This document shows, in pieces, positions 1 through 9,215 of a DNA stretch of 64,000 nt (position 1 is the stretch's first letter; the number at the start of each line of letters is the position of its first letter). The stretch is from positions 186,001-250,000 of the forward strand of contig NZ_QXNY01000006.1 in assembly GCF_003572205.1 (NCBI RefSeq), given 5' to 3'. Source of the DNA: Algihabitans albus (GTDB taxonomy: Bacteria > Pseudomonadota > Alphaproteobacteria > Kiloniellales > DSM-21159). The notes beneath the pieces were generated by a model, which did not search any database, was not told the origin of the DNA, and worked only from the letters and a program-made list of their open reading frames with translations. The position numbers and the translations under genes were made by a program.

Positions 1-133
1 CCGGGGACGCCGCCCAGCTCGGCCCTTTCCTGACGGTCGCTTTCTTGCGGTGGCGAACCACGGTGGGTATATCACCCGCTTCGCCGACCGCGCCATCGGC
101 AGGTCGTCTCCGTCAGACATGGGTTGGAAAACC

Positions 134-628
134 ATGACCGAACAGGCCCCGAAGTCCCCGCTCTTTGCCAAGCGCCTCACTGTCGAACAGGTCGAGGAAG
201 GCCACGAGCTGGCGCCGAAGTTCGACGAGCAGGGCCTGATTCCCGTCGTCACCACGGCCTATGACGGCGGCGAGCTGCTGATGCACGGCTACATGAATGC
301 CGAGGCGCTGACGCGGACCTTCGAAAGCGGCGAGGCCTGGTATTATTCGCGCAGCCGCAAGGCGCTCTGGCACAAGGGCGCCACCAGCGGTCTGGTTCAG
401 AAGGTGCGCGAGATGCGCATCGACGACGATCAGGATTGCGTCTGGCTGCGGGTCGAGGTCGTCGGCGACGCCAGTTGCCACGTCGGCTACCGCTCCTGCT
501 TCTACCGCTCGCTGCCGGTCGGCGAGGCTCCGGAGCAGGGGCCGGTGAAACTCCGTTTCGAAGAGACGGAGAAGACCTTCGATCCCGTCGAGGTCTACGG
601 CGACGCGCCCAACCCGACGCAGCTTTAG
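134..628 (+). CDS. hisI: Phosphoribosyl-AMP cyclohydrolase
   Basis: Opens the ring of 1-(5-phosphoribosyl)-AMP in histidine biosynthesis; cytosolic zinc enzyme. The protein is 164 aa. It shows the family core: the segment [14 protein letters not shown] (about 69-82), the acidic metal site DDDQD (97-101) next to C102, and C115 and C122 in SCHVGYRSC, matching the zinc cysteines. The reading frame is open upstream to a GTG at 50 and an ATG at 119. I chose the ATG at 134 because conservation starts soon after it and a TTGGAA stretch lies just upstream. It carries only the HisI domain, not HisE. It converges tail to tail with cca, 24 bp apart. Bases 1-33 may hold the last codons of another gene (stop at 31-33), too short to name. 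Confidence 0.93.
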   Translation: MTEQAPKSPLFAKRLTVEQVEEGHELAPKFDEQGLIPVVTTAYDGGELLMHGYMNAEALTRTFESGEAWYYSRSRKALWHKGATSGLVQKVREMRIDDDQDCVWLRVEVVGDASCHVGYRSCFYRSLPVGEAPEQGPVKLRFEETEKTFDPVEVYGDAPNPTQL

Positions 629-652
629 GGACAGGCGCGAGACGGGGGCGCG

Positions 653-1870
653 TTAAAGCAGGCTCTCGGCGCGTGCCAGCAGCGCGGCCCGGTTGGGCCG
701 GAAGTCGCGGTCGATCCACCAGGCCTCCAACGCGCTCAGCAGATCCCCGATCGCCGGGCCCTTCTCGACGCCCAGTGCGATCAGATCGCGGCCCTTGACC
801 GGGAAAGTCAGGTCCGGCCAGGCCGCCGCTTCGGCCAAGGCCGCTTCCAAGCCGTCTGTTTCATCGCCGCGCGCGGCGGCCAGGCGCAGCAGGTCGGCCA
901 CCGCCGCTTTGCCCAGGCGGTAGCAGGCAACCCGCAGATCTTTTCGCGGCATGCCCGCGGCGACCGGCAGCGGCGGCTGCGTCAGCAGTTCCAGCCGTGT
1001 CCGCTCGGCGTTCGACAGCCGCAGGCGCGCGGCGATGGCGTCCGCCCCCTTGCGATCCGTATCGACCAGGGCCGCGAGTCGCAGCAGCGCGTCGGGCGGA
1101 GCGGCCTCCAACGCCAGCAGCCGGGCGAGAGGCGCCGTGTCGCCCTCCTCCGGCAGCTCCTCGGCGAGGATGCGGTGGAGAATCATGATCTCGAGAGTCG
1201 GCACCGGGTCGGGCGCCTCCAGCAGGCGCAGCAACTCGGCCCGTACTCGCTCTTGCGACAGGCGGATCAGCTCCGGCGCCGCCGCCGCGGCGGCGGCAAG
1301 TCCCTCCGGGTCGGGCGCCCCCCGGCCGTAGTGGGCATGAAAACGGAAGAAGCGCAGCAGGCGCAGATAGTCTTCCGCGATTCGCTGTGTCGCCTTGCCG
1401 ACGAAGCGCACCCGCCCGGCGCGCAGGTCCCGCAGACCGCCGAAGTAGTCGAAGATCGCGCCCTCGGGCGTGCAGGAGAGGGCGTTCATGGTGAAGTCCC
1501 GCCGTGCGGCGTCCGCCCGCCAGTCGTCGGTGAAGGCCACTGTGGCATGGCGGCCGAAGGTCTCGACGTCCTCGCGCAGGGTCGTGATCTCGAAGGGGTG
1601 ATGCGCCGCGACGGCGGTGATGGTTCCGTGCGCGAGCCCGGTGGGGACCGCTTTCAGGCCAGCGGCCTCGATCAGATGGGTGACCCGCTCCGGCCCCGCC
1701 GGAGTCGCGATGTCGATGTCGCGCACCGGCCGCCCGGCCAGGGCATCGCGCACGCAGCCGCCGACGAAGCGCGCTTCGGCACCGCCGGCCGCCAGCGCCG
1801 CCAGCACGGCGCGGGTCGGCGCGGTGGTCATCCAGTCCTGGGGGGGAATCGTCTCGCGGGGCGGCTCCAT
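653..1870 (-). CDS. cca: CCA tRNA nucleotidyltransferase / polyA polymerase family protein
   Basis: Adds or repairs the 3' CCA of tRNA from CTP and ATP without a template; cytosolic class II nucleotidyltransferase. The 405-aa protein has the signature GGCVRD (37-42) followed by the metal-binding DID (51-53), then RRDFTMNAL and the RxxEDYLRLLRFFRF segment typical of the head and neck domains. The helical C-terminal half is complete. The ATG start puts the conserved region at a normal distance. It is divergent from the UvrD-like helicase gene (158 bp between starts). Some alphaproteobacterial members act as polyA polymerases, and this cannot be separated from sequence alone. Confidence 0.92.
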   Translation of the reverse strand: MEPPRETIPPQDWMTTAPTRAVLAALAAGGAEARFVGGCVRDALAGRPVRDIDIATPAGPERVTHLIEAAGLKAVPTGLAHGTITAVAAHHPFEITTLREDVETFGRHATVAFTDDWRADAARRDFTMNALSCTPEGAIFDYFGGLRDLRAGRVRFVGKATQRIAEDYLRLLRFFRFHAHYGRGAPDPEGLAAAAAAAPELIRLSQERVRAELLRLLEAPDPVPTLEIMILHRILAEELPEEGDTAPLARLLALEAAPPDALLRLAALVDTDRKGADAIAARLRLSNAERTRLELLTQPPLPVAAGMPRKDLRVACYRLGKAAVADLLRLAAARGDETDGLEAALAEAAAWPDLTFPVKGRDLIALGVEKGPAIGDLLSALEAWWIDRDFRPNRAALLARAESLL

Positions 1871-2028
1871 GGCGCGGGGAGGGTAGTGCAGCGGAGGTCG
1901 AAAGGGCAGCCCCTCTGATACAGCCGTCAGGGGGAACCCTTTCGCTCTCCGAAGCTTGTCTCGCCGCGAGCGTGGGGTCTTGCCGTCGAGGACTCACAGA
2001 CTCGCGCGGGATCGGCTATATCTGACTC

Positions 2029-4344
2029 ATGTCCTCTTCTGTCTCCGCCTCCGGCCCGCACGCCGGCGAGGCGCCGCTGCCGCGCTACCTGGCCGGCTTG
2101 AACGCGGCGCAGCGCGAGGCTGTCGAAACCCTCGACGGGCCGGTGTTGATGCTGGCCGGTGCGGGCACCGGCAAGACCCGGGCACTCACGGCCCGGCTCG
2201 CGCATCTGTTGCTCACCGGCCGTGCGGTGCCGGGGCAGATCATGGCCGTAACCTTCACCAACAAGGCCGCCCGCGAAATGAAGGAGCGGGTGGCGGCCCT
2301 GCTGGGCCGCAGCGTCGAGGGCTGGTGGCTCGGTACCTTCCATTCGCTGGCGGCCCGCTTCCTGCGCCGCCATGCCGAGGTGGCGGGGTTGCAGCCCAAC
2401 TTCACCATTCTGGACCCCGACGACCAGCTCCGCCTGATGAAGCAGATCCTGGCCGCCGAGGGCATCGACGATAAATCCTGGCCGGCGCGCGCCGTGCTGG
2501 GCGCCGTGGAGCGCTGGAAGGACAAGGGCCTGACGCCGGACCGGGTCAGCGCCGGCGAGGCCGGCGCCGTCGCCAATGGCCGCGGCCTCGAACTCTACGC
2601 CGCCTATCAGGCGCGCCTGAAGCAGCTCAACGCCTGCGATTTCGGGGACCTGCTGCTGCACTGCATCGAGATCTTCCGGACCCGCCAGGACATTTTGGAC
2701 GAGGTCCACCGGCAGTTCCGCTACCTGCTGGTCGACGAGTATCAGGACACCAACGTCGCCCAGTACCTCTGGCTGCGGCTGATCGCCCAGGGCCACAAGA
2801 ACATCTGCTGCGTCGGCGACGACGACCAGTCGATCTACGGCTGGCGTGGGGCCGAGGTGGGCAACATCTTGCGCTTCGAGCAGGATTTCCCGGGGGCCAA
2901 GGTGATCCGTTTGGAGCGTAACTACCGCTCGACCCCGACGATCCTGGGCGCGGCCTCCGGCCTGATCGCGAAGAACGAGGGCCGGCTCGGCAAGACCCTC
3001 TGGACCGAGGGCGGCGAGGCCGGCGAGGGCGAGCGGATCCGCGTGCGCGGCCTGTGGGACGGCGAGGCCGAGGCGCGCTTCGTCGGCGAGGAGATCGAGG
3101 CGCTGCAGCGCAACGGCGAGTCCCTGGCCGGCATGGCGATCCTGCTGCGCACCACGGCGCAGATGCGCGAATTCGAGGATCGCTTCAACGCCATCGGCCT
3201 GCCGCACCGCATCGTCGGCGGCCCGCGTTTCTACGAGCGGCTAGAGGTGCGCGACGCGCTGGCCTACCTGCGCGTCGTGGCACAGCCGGCCGACGACTTG
3301 GCCTTCGAGCGGATCGTGAACAAGCCGAAGCGCGGCCTCGGCGACGCGACTCTCAAGCAGTTTCGCCAGGTGGCGCGGGCTCAGGGTCTGCCGCTGCTGG
3401 AGACGGCGCGCCGACTGATCGCCACCGACGAGTTGAAACCCAAGGCGCGCAAGGCCCTGGCCGACGTGGTGGAGAACTTCCTGCGCTGGCGGCAGGCGGC
3501 CGAGGACCTGCCGCATACGGACCTGGCGGAGACCGTGCTGGAGGAGTCCGGTTACACCGACATGTGGCGCGACGACACGGCGATCGAGGCGCCCGGGCGG
3601 CTGGAGAATCTGGCGGCCTTGATCGACGGCATGGCCGATTTCGAAAACCTCCAGGGCTTCCTGGAGCATGTCGGTCTGGTGATGGAGAGCCTGCAGGACA
3701 CCGGCGGCGAACAGGTCTCGATCATGACGCTGCATGCCGCCAAGGGGCTGGAATTCGATACCGTCTTCCTGGCCGGTTGGGAGGAAGGGCTGTTCCCCAA
3801 CCAGCGCGCGCTCGACGACACCGGCCTGCGTGGCCTGGAGGAGGAGCGGCGCTTGGCCTACGTCGGCCTGACCCGCGCGCGGCGGCGGCTCTTCGTGACC
3901 TTCGCCGCGAACCGCCGTCTGCACGGCTCCTGGGCCGCGGCCATTCCCTCGCGCTTCGTCGACGAATTGCCGCCCGAGCATGTCGAGGTGGAGTCGGAAC
4001 AGGGCCTCTACGGTCAGGCGACGGCGGCCTGGGGCGGCAGCTTCGGGCGCTTCGGCGCCGCCGAGGAAGACGATCCCTTCGGACCGCGCCGCGCCTCGCC
4101 CGGAATGACCCGGGCCCAGCGCTATGCCGAGTCTTCCAAGCCCTTCATCGACGGTACGGCGACCGTCGTGAAGTCCTTGTCGCCGGCCGGCGGGTTCGCC
4201 GCCGGGGAGCGCGTCTTTCATACCAAGTTCGGTTACGGCGCCATTCTGCGCACGGAAGGCGAGAAGCTGACGGTCGACTTCGACCATTCCGGAGAAAAGC
4301 GCGTCATGGCGGCCTTCCTCGTGCCGGCCGATCAGGCCGGCTGA
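2029..4344 (+). CDS. ATP-dependent UvrD/PcrA-type DNA helicase
   Basis: Superfamily 1A 3'-5' DNA helicase acting in repair and fork restart. The 771-aa protein carries all main motifs: AGAGTGKT (43-50, Walker A), VDEYQDTN (about 235, Walker B), GDDDQSIYGWRGAE (motif III), RLERNYRST (IV), TLHAAKGLEFD (V) and YVGLTRARRRL (VI). The last 50 residues, GERVFHTKFGYGAIL onward, form the small Tudor-like domain that binds RNA polymerase in PcrA/UvrD. Length and domain order are normal for UvrD/PcrA. Five bases separate it from prmA, so the two are probably co-transcribed. UvrD and PcrA cannot be separated by eye, so no symbol is given. Confidence 0.93.
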   Translation: MSSSVSASGPHAGEAPLPRYLAGLNAAQREAVETLDGPVLMLAGAGTGKTRALTARLAHLLLTGRAVPGQIMAVTFTNKAAREMKERVAALLGRSVEGWWLGTFHSLAARFLRRHAEVAGLQPNFTILDPDDQLRLMKQILAAEGIDDKSWPARAVLGAVERWKDKGLTPDRVSAGEAGAVANGRGLELYAAYQARLKQLNACDFGDLLLHCIEIFRTRQDILDEVHRQFRYLLVDEYQDTNVAQYLWLRLIAQGHKNICCVGDDDQSIYGWRGAEVGNILRFEQDFPGAKVIRLERNYRSTPTILGAASGLIAKNEGRLGKTLWTEGGEAGEGERIRVRGLWDGEAEARFVGEEIEALQRNGESLAGMAILLRTTAQMREFEDRFNAIGLPHRIVGGPRFYERLEVRDALAYLRVVAQPADDLAFERIVNKPKRGLGDATLKQFRQVARAQGLPLLETARRLIATDELKPKARKALADVVENFLRWRQAAEDLPHTDLAETVLEESGYTDMWRDDTAIEAPGRLENLAALIDGMADFENLQGFLEHVGLVMESLQDTGGEQVSIMTLHAAKGLEFDTVFLAGWEEGLFPNQRALDDTGLRGLEEERRLAYVGLTRARRRLFVTFAANRRLHGSWAAAIPSRFVDELPPEHVEVESEQGLYGQATAAWGGSFGRFGAAEEDDPFGPRRASPGMTRAQRYAESSKPFIDGTATVVKSLSPAGGFAAGERVFHTKFGYGAILRTEGEKLTVDFDHSGEKRVMAAFLVPADQAG

Positions 4345-4349
4345 CGCCC

Positions 4350-5234
4350 ATGTCCGATGCGATCTGGGAACTGCGGCTGCAGGTGCCGCAGGGCGCGCAA
4401 GCGCTGTTCGAGGCAGCGCTGGAGGGCGTCGATGGGGGAGCACTGTCGGTCGGCGGTGCGGACGTGCGGGGCCAGGTACCCTTGATCCTCTATCTCGGCG
4501 CGGCGCCGGACCGGAGCGAGATCACGGCCCGCTTGGCCGCCGCCGCCGCCGCGGCCGGCACGCAGGTGCCCGACTTCACCAGCGAGATGATGCCGGAGAT
4601 CGACTGGGTTGCCGAAAGCCAGGCCGGCCTTCCGGCCGTGCGCAGCGGCCGGATCTGGGTCTACGGCAGTCACGTGACCGAGACGCCGCCGGCTTCGAGC
4701 ATCGCCTTGAAGATCGATGCCAACGTCGCTTTCGGCACCGGCCGACACGAAACCACACGGCTCTGTCTGCAGGCTCTGCAGGATCTGGCACGGCGGGGCA
4801 AGGTCGCGAGGGTGCTGGATCTCGGCTGCGGGTCCGGACTGCTGGCGCTGGCGGCCGCCCGGCTCTGGCCGACCGCAGAGGTCACGGCGAGCGACCTCGA
4901 TGCGCCATCGATCCGCGTGGCGCGGGAGAACGCGCGGTTGAACGGCTTCGCACCCCGGCGTCCCGTCTTCGATGTGGGGGCCGGCTATGCCGCGCCGGTC
5001 GTCCGCCGGAACGGTCCCTACGATCTGATCATAGCGAATATCCTGGCGGGACCGCTGATGTCCCTGGCGAGCGCCACGGCCGCCGCTTCGGCGCCCGGCG
5101 GAACGGTCGTTCTGTCGGGCCTGCTCGTGACGCAGGAGCAGTCGGTCATCGCGCGCCATCGCGCCGCGGGCCTGCGGCTGCAGGCGCGCCGGCGGATGGG
5201 CGAGTGGTCGGCCCTGGTGCTGACGAGGGCCTGA
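4350..5234 (+). CDS. prmA: Ribosomal protein L11 methyltransferase
   Basis: SAM-dependent enzyme that trimethylates lysines and the N-terminus of L11. The protein is 294 aa. The FGTGRHETT segment (about 127) and the SAM loop VLDLGCGSGLLAL (about 155-167) are present, followed by DLIIANILAGPLMSL (about 220-235), the PrmA-type NIL motif. The frame stays open far upstream inside the helicase gene, but homology begins at the ATG at 4350, six bases after the helicase stop. The N-terminal substrate-recognition domain is present. The gene converges with a DUF1127 gene 45 bp downstream. Confidence 0.92.
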   Translation: MSDAIWELRLQVPQGAQALFEAALEGVDGGALSVGGADVRGQVPLILYLGAAPDRSEITARLAAAAAAAGTQVPDFTSEMMPEIDWVAESQAGLPAVRSGRIWVYGSHVTETPPASSIALKIDANVAFGTGRHETTRLCLQALQDLARRGKVARVLDLGCGSGLLALAAARLWPTAEVTASDLDAPSIRVARENARLNGFAPRRPVFDVGAGYAAPVVRRNGPYDLIIANILAGPLMSLASATAAASAPGGTVVLSGLLVTQEQSVIARHRAAGLRLQARRRMGEWSALVLTRA

Positions 5235-5279
5235 TCGGCCCCTGTCTCCGGGTTTCTACCGGGGCTCTTACTGAGGCTT

Positions 5280-5597
5280 TTAGCGGGCCGGCACCTGGGT
5301 GTTGGCGCAGCGGCGTGCCTGGTCGGCGATCTCGCCGCGGTGCAGACCGATGTCGCGCAGGGTCGCGTCGTCCAACTGAGCAAGCGCCGTCCGCGTGCGG
5401 CGGCAGATGGTCTCCCGCTGCACGATCCTGAACAGGGCGGGCAACTTGAGCATCTGGAAGAGCTTGCGGAAACCGTCATGAACGGCCTCGGCCTGCAGGC
5501 GCTTGGCTTCGGCAACGATCATCTGGGTCGCCAGCGGCGTCCCAAAGGTCTTGGCCTTCAGCACCGCAGTCAGTTCGCGGTCGGTAAGGCGGGCCAT
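5280..5597 (-). CDS. DUF1127 family protein
   Basis: Small 105-aa basic protein ending in a DUF1127 (YjiS-like) helical motif, LAQLDDATLRDIGLHRGEI, at about 70-90. Small DUF1127 proteins in other alphaproteobacteria bind RNA and affect phosphate and C1 metabolism; that role is not shown here. The ATG at 5597 is chosen because AAGGA lies about 10 bases upstream; the frame is open to 5780 but the extra residues look non-coding. This copy is longer than the usual 45-70 aa because of an added N-terminal helical region (1-60). Its 5' flank is unusually AT-rich for this DNA. Confidence 0.8.
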   Translation of the reverse strand: MARLTDRELTAVLKAKTFGTPLATQMIVAEAKRLQAEAVHDGFRKLFQMLKLPALFRIVQRETICRRTRTALAQLDDATLRDIGLHRGEIADQARRCANTQVPAR

Positions 5598-5910
5598 TGT
5601 CGTAATCCTTTCGCGGTTCTTGTCGTTTCGTTTAAGTTTCTTGCGTCTCGAGGCGGGCTTCGCGACAGCTTCGAAAACTGCGGTCGGCGGGCTGCGAGTT
5701 TCGCAGAGCAACGTACAGATAGGCGAGCTAACGCCTTGTGAAATAGTAATTGTTGCGCTGCAGCGTTGCGCGCTCCGCATGCCTGGTTACCCAGGCGTTA
5801 ACAGGGGTTGAGCGGACCTCTCGCCCTCCCCGGTCAGGCTGTGCCGCCGGGTCGCTCCGAAGTCGGCGATTGCGATTTCCCTCGGCACGATCCTGCTCTA
5901 ATTTGACGAT
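5598..5910. promoter_or_regulatory. Divergent intergenic region with palindromes
   Basis: A 313-bp gap between the divergent DUF1127 and aminopeptidase P genes. It holds no convincing ORF. It contains a perfect hairpin GCCTGG-TTAC-CCAGGC at 5781-5796 and a palindromic CGCTGCAGCG core near 5757-5766, both in the region where the two promoters should lie. It is AT-richer than its surroundings between about 5610 and 5760. No confident -35/-10 pair was found. Confidence 0.4.
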
Positions 5911-7731
5911 ATGAATGATGCTCCTTCGCGATCGCTCGCCTCGCCGGCAGGTTCGGCCGAACGTCTCGCCGCGCTACGGGCCGAACTCGACCGTCGCGGC
6001 CTGGACGGTTTCCTCGTTCCGCGTGCCGACGAGCATCAGGGCGAATACGTCTCGCCGCGGGCCGAGCGCCTGCTGTGGTTGACCGGCTTCACGGGATCCG
6101 CCGGCTTGGCGGTGGTGCTCCGCGACAGCGCGGCGATCTTCGTGGATGGCCGCTATACCCTGCAGGCCGAGCAGGAGGTGGACACCGCGCTCTACACGCC
6201 GCGTCATCTGACGGAGGAGCCGGTGGGGTCCTGGATCTCCGAACGGCTGAAGGGCGGCAAGCTCGGCTACGATCCCTGGCTGCACACGGCCGACCAGGTG
6301 ACGCGTCTCGGTGCCACCTTGAAGCGGAGCGGCGCGACCCTGGTGACGGCGGAGCCCAACCCCTTGGATGCGGTCTGGCTGGATCAACCCGAACCGCCTT
6401 TGGCGCCCGTCGTTCCGCACGACCTGATCTTCGCCGGCGAGAGTTCGGCCGACAAGCGATCCAAGCTCGCGGGCGAGCTGCGCTGCCAGGGCGTCGGCGC
6501 GGCTGTGCTCACCATGCCGGACTCGATCGCCTGGCTGCTGAACGTGCGCGGCGGCGATGTTCCGCGCACCCCCTTGCCCTTGTCCTTCGCCATTGTCGAC
6601 GACGAAGGACAGGTCGATTGGTTCGTCGATGCACGCAAGATCACCGACGAGGTGCCGGCGCATCTCGGAAACGGCGTGCGCGTCCGGCCGCCGGAGGATC
6701 TGGCGCCGGCGCTGAAGGAGCAGTCCGGACGGAAGGTCCGTGTCGATCCCTCCAGCGCGGCCCAGTGGATCTTCACCCAGTTGGAGGCGGCGGGTGCCGA
6801 GGTGCAGCGCGGCGATGACCCCTGCCTGATGCCGAAGGCTCGCAAGAACCCGACCGAAATGTCGGGTGCACGCGCGGCCCACCGTCGCGACGGTGTCGCG
6901 CTCACGACGTTTCTGGCTTGGCTGACCGAGGCCGCGCCCGAGGGCGGCGTGACCGAGCTGGCGGCCAGCGACCGCCTCTATCAGTTGCGCGCGCCGGGCG
7001 AGCGGTTCCGCGACCTGTCTTTCGACACCATCTCGGGATCGGGTCCGCAAAGCGCGGTGATTCACTACCGCGTGACGCCCAAGACCGACCGCGAGTTGAA
7101 GCCGGGCGAACTCTATCTCGTCGATTCCGGCGCCCAGTATCTGGACGGCACCACCGACGTGACGCGAACGATCGCCGTGGGCGAGCCGAGCGCGGAGATG
7201 CGCCATCGCTACACGCTCGTGCTCAAGGGGCATATCGCCATCGCCACGGCGCGCTTTCCCGACGGCACGACGGGCAGCCAACTGGATAGCCTTGCACGCC
7301 GTCCCTTGTGGAATGAGGGGCTCGATTTCGACCACGGCACCGGACATGGAGTCGGCAGTTATCTCTCGGTGCATGAGGGACCGCAGCGCATTTCCAAGGT
7401 GCCGAACAGGGTGGCGCTGAAGCCCGGCATGATCGTCAGCAACGAACCCGGCTACTACAAACCGGGTGCTTACGGCATCCGTATCGAAAACCTCGTCGCG
7501 GTGCAGGAGGCCGAGTCCCGGAGCAGCGACGAACGCAAGATGCTGGCCTTCGAAACTCTGACCTTGGCGCCTTTCGACCGAAGCCTTATCGACGTCGCAC
7601 TGCTCGATGAGAGCGAGATTTCCTGGGTCGACCACTACCATAAGCGCGTGAAACGCGAGCTTGCGCCGCTGGTGGAAGCAGAGGCCAAAGCCTGGCTGGA
7701 GACGGCGACGACGCCGCTCGAAAAAGGATAG
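5911..7731 (+). CDS. Aminopeptidase P family Xaa-Pro aminopeptidase (M24B)
   Basis: Cytosolic metallopeptidase removing an N-terminal residue that precedes proline. The 606-aa length matches the long, three-domain, eukaryote-like aminopeptidase P rather than the 440-aa PepP. The first two creatinase-like domains (about 15-310) include GFLVPRADEHQGEYV near the start. The C-terminal pita-bread domain holds the five metal ligands: two Asp in LVDSGAQYLDGTTDVTRT (about 404 and 416), His in GTGHGVGSYLSVHEGP (about 479), and Glu in NEPGYY (about 512) and RIENL (about 526). The ATG at 5911 is the natural start. It has no signal peptide. Confidence 0.93.
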   Translation: MNDAPSRSLASPAGSAERLAALRAELDRRGLDGFLVPRADEHQGEYVSPRAERLLWLTGFTGSAGLAVVLRDSAAIFVDGRYTLQAEQEVDTALYTPRHLTEEPVGSWISERLKGGKLGYDPWLHTADQVTRLGATLKRSGATLVTAEPNPLDAVWLDQPEPPLAPVVPHDLIFAGESSADKRSKLAGELRCQGVGAAVLTMPDSIAWLLNVRGGDVPRTPLPLSFAIVDDEGQVDWFVDARKITDEVPAHLGNGVRVRPPEDLAPALKEQSGRKVRVDPSSAAQWIFTQLEAAGAEVQRGDDPCLMPKARKNPTEMSGARAAHRRDGVALTTFLAWLTEAAPEGGVTELAASDRLYQLRAPGERFRDLSFDTISGSGPQSAVIHYRVTPKTDRELKPGELYLVDSGAQYLDGTTDVTRTIAVGEPSAEMRHRYTLVLKGHIAIATARFPDGTTGSQLDSLARRPLWNEGLDFDHGTGHGVGSYLSVHEGPQRISKVPNRVALKPGMIVSNEPGYYKPGAYGIRIENLVAVQEAESRSSDERKMLAFETLTLAPFDRSLIDVALLDESEISWVDHYHKRVKRELAPLVEAEAKAWLETATTPLEKG

Positions 7732-7808
7732 CAGTTTATATATCCAATTATTTCTTTTAGACTGTGCACGTCATGGAAGAAGCTGGCCGCTTTCCGCCGT
7801 AAGGCTGT

Positions 7809-7836
7809 TTGCCGGGTTTTCCAGGATCGCTAAAAT
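7809..7836 (+). promoter_or_regulatory. Predicted sigma70-type promoter of the pentapeptide-repeat gene
   Basis: TTGCCG (7809-7814) and TAAAAT (7831-7836) are separated by 16 bases, in a 199-bp gap otherwise without genes. Four and five of six bases match the -35 and -10 consensus. Transcription would start near 7843, leaving a leader of about 90 bases. A CtrA-like TTAA-N7-CTAA (7844-7858) lies right at the predicted start. Confidence 0.45.
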
Positions 7837-7930
7837 TGAACCGTTAACGGAGTGCTAAGGCGGGCAACAGGACACTCGGACGGAAGACGTTAAAGAAGAA
7901 CGTCGACCCATTTCCGCGAGAGCCTAGACC

Positions 7931-9202
7931 GTGCCACAACCGCCCGTCGGCCCAGATCGTCCGAAGCCATCCATGCGTGAGTTGGAAGACATTCTTCGCT
8001 TGCACGCGCTCTGGCTTGACCGTGAGCGTGCCGGTCGGCGCGCGGATTTACGCTTCTACGATTTCTCCGGCCTGTCGCTCGGCGGGCGGCGGTTGGCGCG
8101 GGCGTCCCTGGTTGGAGCGCGGTTAGTCGGCTGCGATCTGCGCAATGCCGATCTCCTCGGTTGCGACCTCTTCGGCGCCGACTTGACCGATGCGGACCTG
8201 CGCGGTGCCGGCTTGGCCGAAGCGGATCTGCGCGGTGCGACGCTGCAGGGCACCCGCTTCGATGGCGCCAACCTCAATGCCGCCGATCTGCGCGAAGGCG
8301 TGCTTCTGACGGGCAGCGGGCAGAACGCCTCGGTGGTCAACGCCGGTTCGAACAAGATAATCGTAATGGCCGAGGCATCGCTGATCTGCGCCCAGATGGA
8401 ACGGGCCGATCTGGCCGGCGCCGACTTGGGCAATTGCAATCTGTCGGGGTCCAACCTGCGGCAGGCAAAGCTCTGTGGCGCGGATCTGAGCCATGCGATC
8501 CTGCGAAACGCCGACCTCTCCGCCGCCGACCTGCGCGAGGCGAATCTGCGTTCGGCCGACCTGACGGCCGCAAAGCTGGACGGCGCGAACGTCGCCGGCG
8601 CGGATCTCGCCAAAGCGATTCTTGTCGGTGCCAGTCTGACCGACTGCAACCTGCTGGAAGCTTCGACGCTGGGCACGCTGCTTCAACGCAGCGAGGATGC
8701 GCGGCAGGCGCCCTTGCGTCGGGCCATCGACGCGCATCGCCGCTGGCTCGACACCAATGGCCGGCGCGGCGAGCGCGCGGCCCTCAGCGGCGTCAATCTG
8801 GAACGCTGCAGTCTGACCGGGGTCAACCTCTCCGGTGCGGAGCTGGCCGGCGCCAAGATGGACGAGGTGATCCTCAACGAGGCGCTGCTGGTTTTGACCG
8901 ACCTCTCCGGCGCCCATCTGCGCGGTGCCGCGCTGCGCCGGGCGCGCCTGACCGGCGCCGATCTCTCGAATGCCGACCTGCGCGGTGCCGACCTGACCGA
9001 GGCGCGGCTGGATGCGGCCGATCAGGAGGGACTGCCCGGCGGCGGGCGCCGACAGCGCCAGCTTCGCACCCGTCTCGTCTCCGCCGATCTCTCGGGCGCC
9101 GTGCTCTATCATGCCAAACTGACGGGGGCCGACCTGACCGGCTGGCGCACCGAGCGGGCGATCCTCGCCGGTGCCGAGTGGGACGGCCGGCCGGAAGACT
9201 GA
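7931..9202 (+). CDS. Pentapeptide-repeat protein
   Basis: 423-aa protein made mostly of A(D/N)LxG-type pentapeptide repeats, which fold into a right-handed four-sided beta helix. Two repeat blocks are visible: about 30-245 and about 280-415. The first is interrupted near 125-150 by a non-repeat insert containing NASVVNAGSNKIIV. Each block is preceded by a similar cap with an HxxWLD motif (about 27-31 and 270-274), suggesting internal duplication. There is no signal peptide or membrane segment. The GTG at 7931 follows a GAGAG stretch; an ATG at 7973 is an alternative that would trim 14 residues. Molecular function unknown; some relatives mimic DNA and protect gyrase, but nothing here shows that. 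Confidence 0.85.
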   Translation: MPQPPVGPDRPKPSMRELEDILRLHALWLDRERAGRRADLRFYDFSGLSLGGRRLARASLVGARLVGCDLRNADLLGCDLFGADLTDADLRGAGLAEADLRGATLQGTRFDGANLNAADLREGVLLTGSGQNASVVNAGSNKIIVMAEASLICAQMERADLAGADLGNCNLSGSNLRQAKLCGADLSHAILRNADLSAADLREANLRSADLTAAKLDGANVAGADLAKAILVGASLTDCNLLEASTLGTLLQRSEDARQAPLRRAIDAHRRWLDTNGRRGERAALSGVNLERCSLTGVNLSGAELAGAKMDEVILNEALLVLTDLSGAHLRGAALRRARLTGADLSNADLRGADLTEARLDAADQEGLPGGGRRQRQLRTRLVSADLSGAVLYHAKLTGADLTGWRTERAILAGAEWDGRPED

Positions 9203-9215
9203 GCCGGAGTCCGCG

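Noticed and set aside
861-1997. Long open frames opposite or in shifted frame to cca and other genes
   Set aside because: High GC content produces long shadow frames; they are Arg/Gly/Ala-rich, without ribosome sites or motifs.
3054-4349. Fusion of an Arg-rich domain to PrmA
   Set aside because: It is an alternate frame of the helicase gene; PrmA homology starts at 4350 just after the helicase stop.
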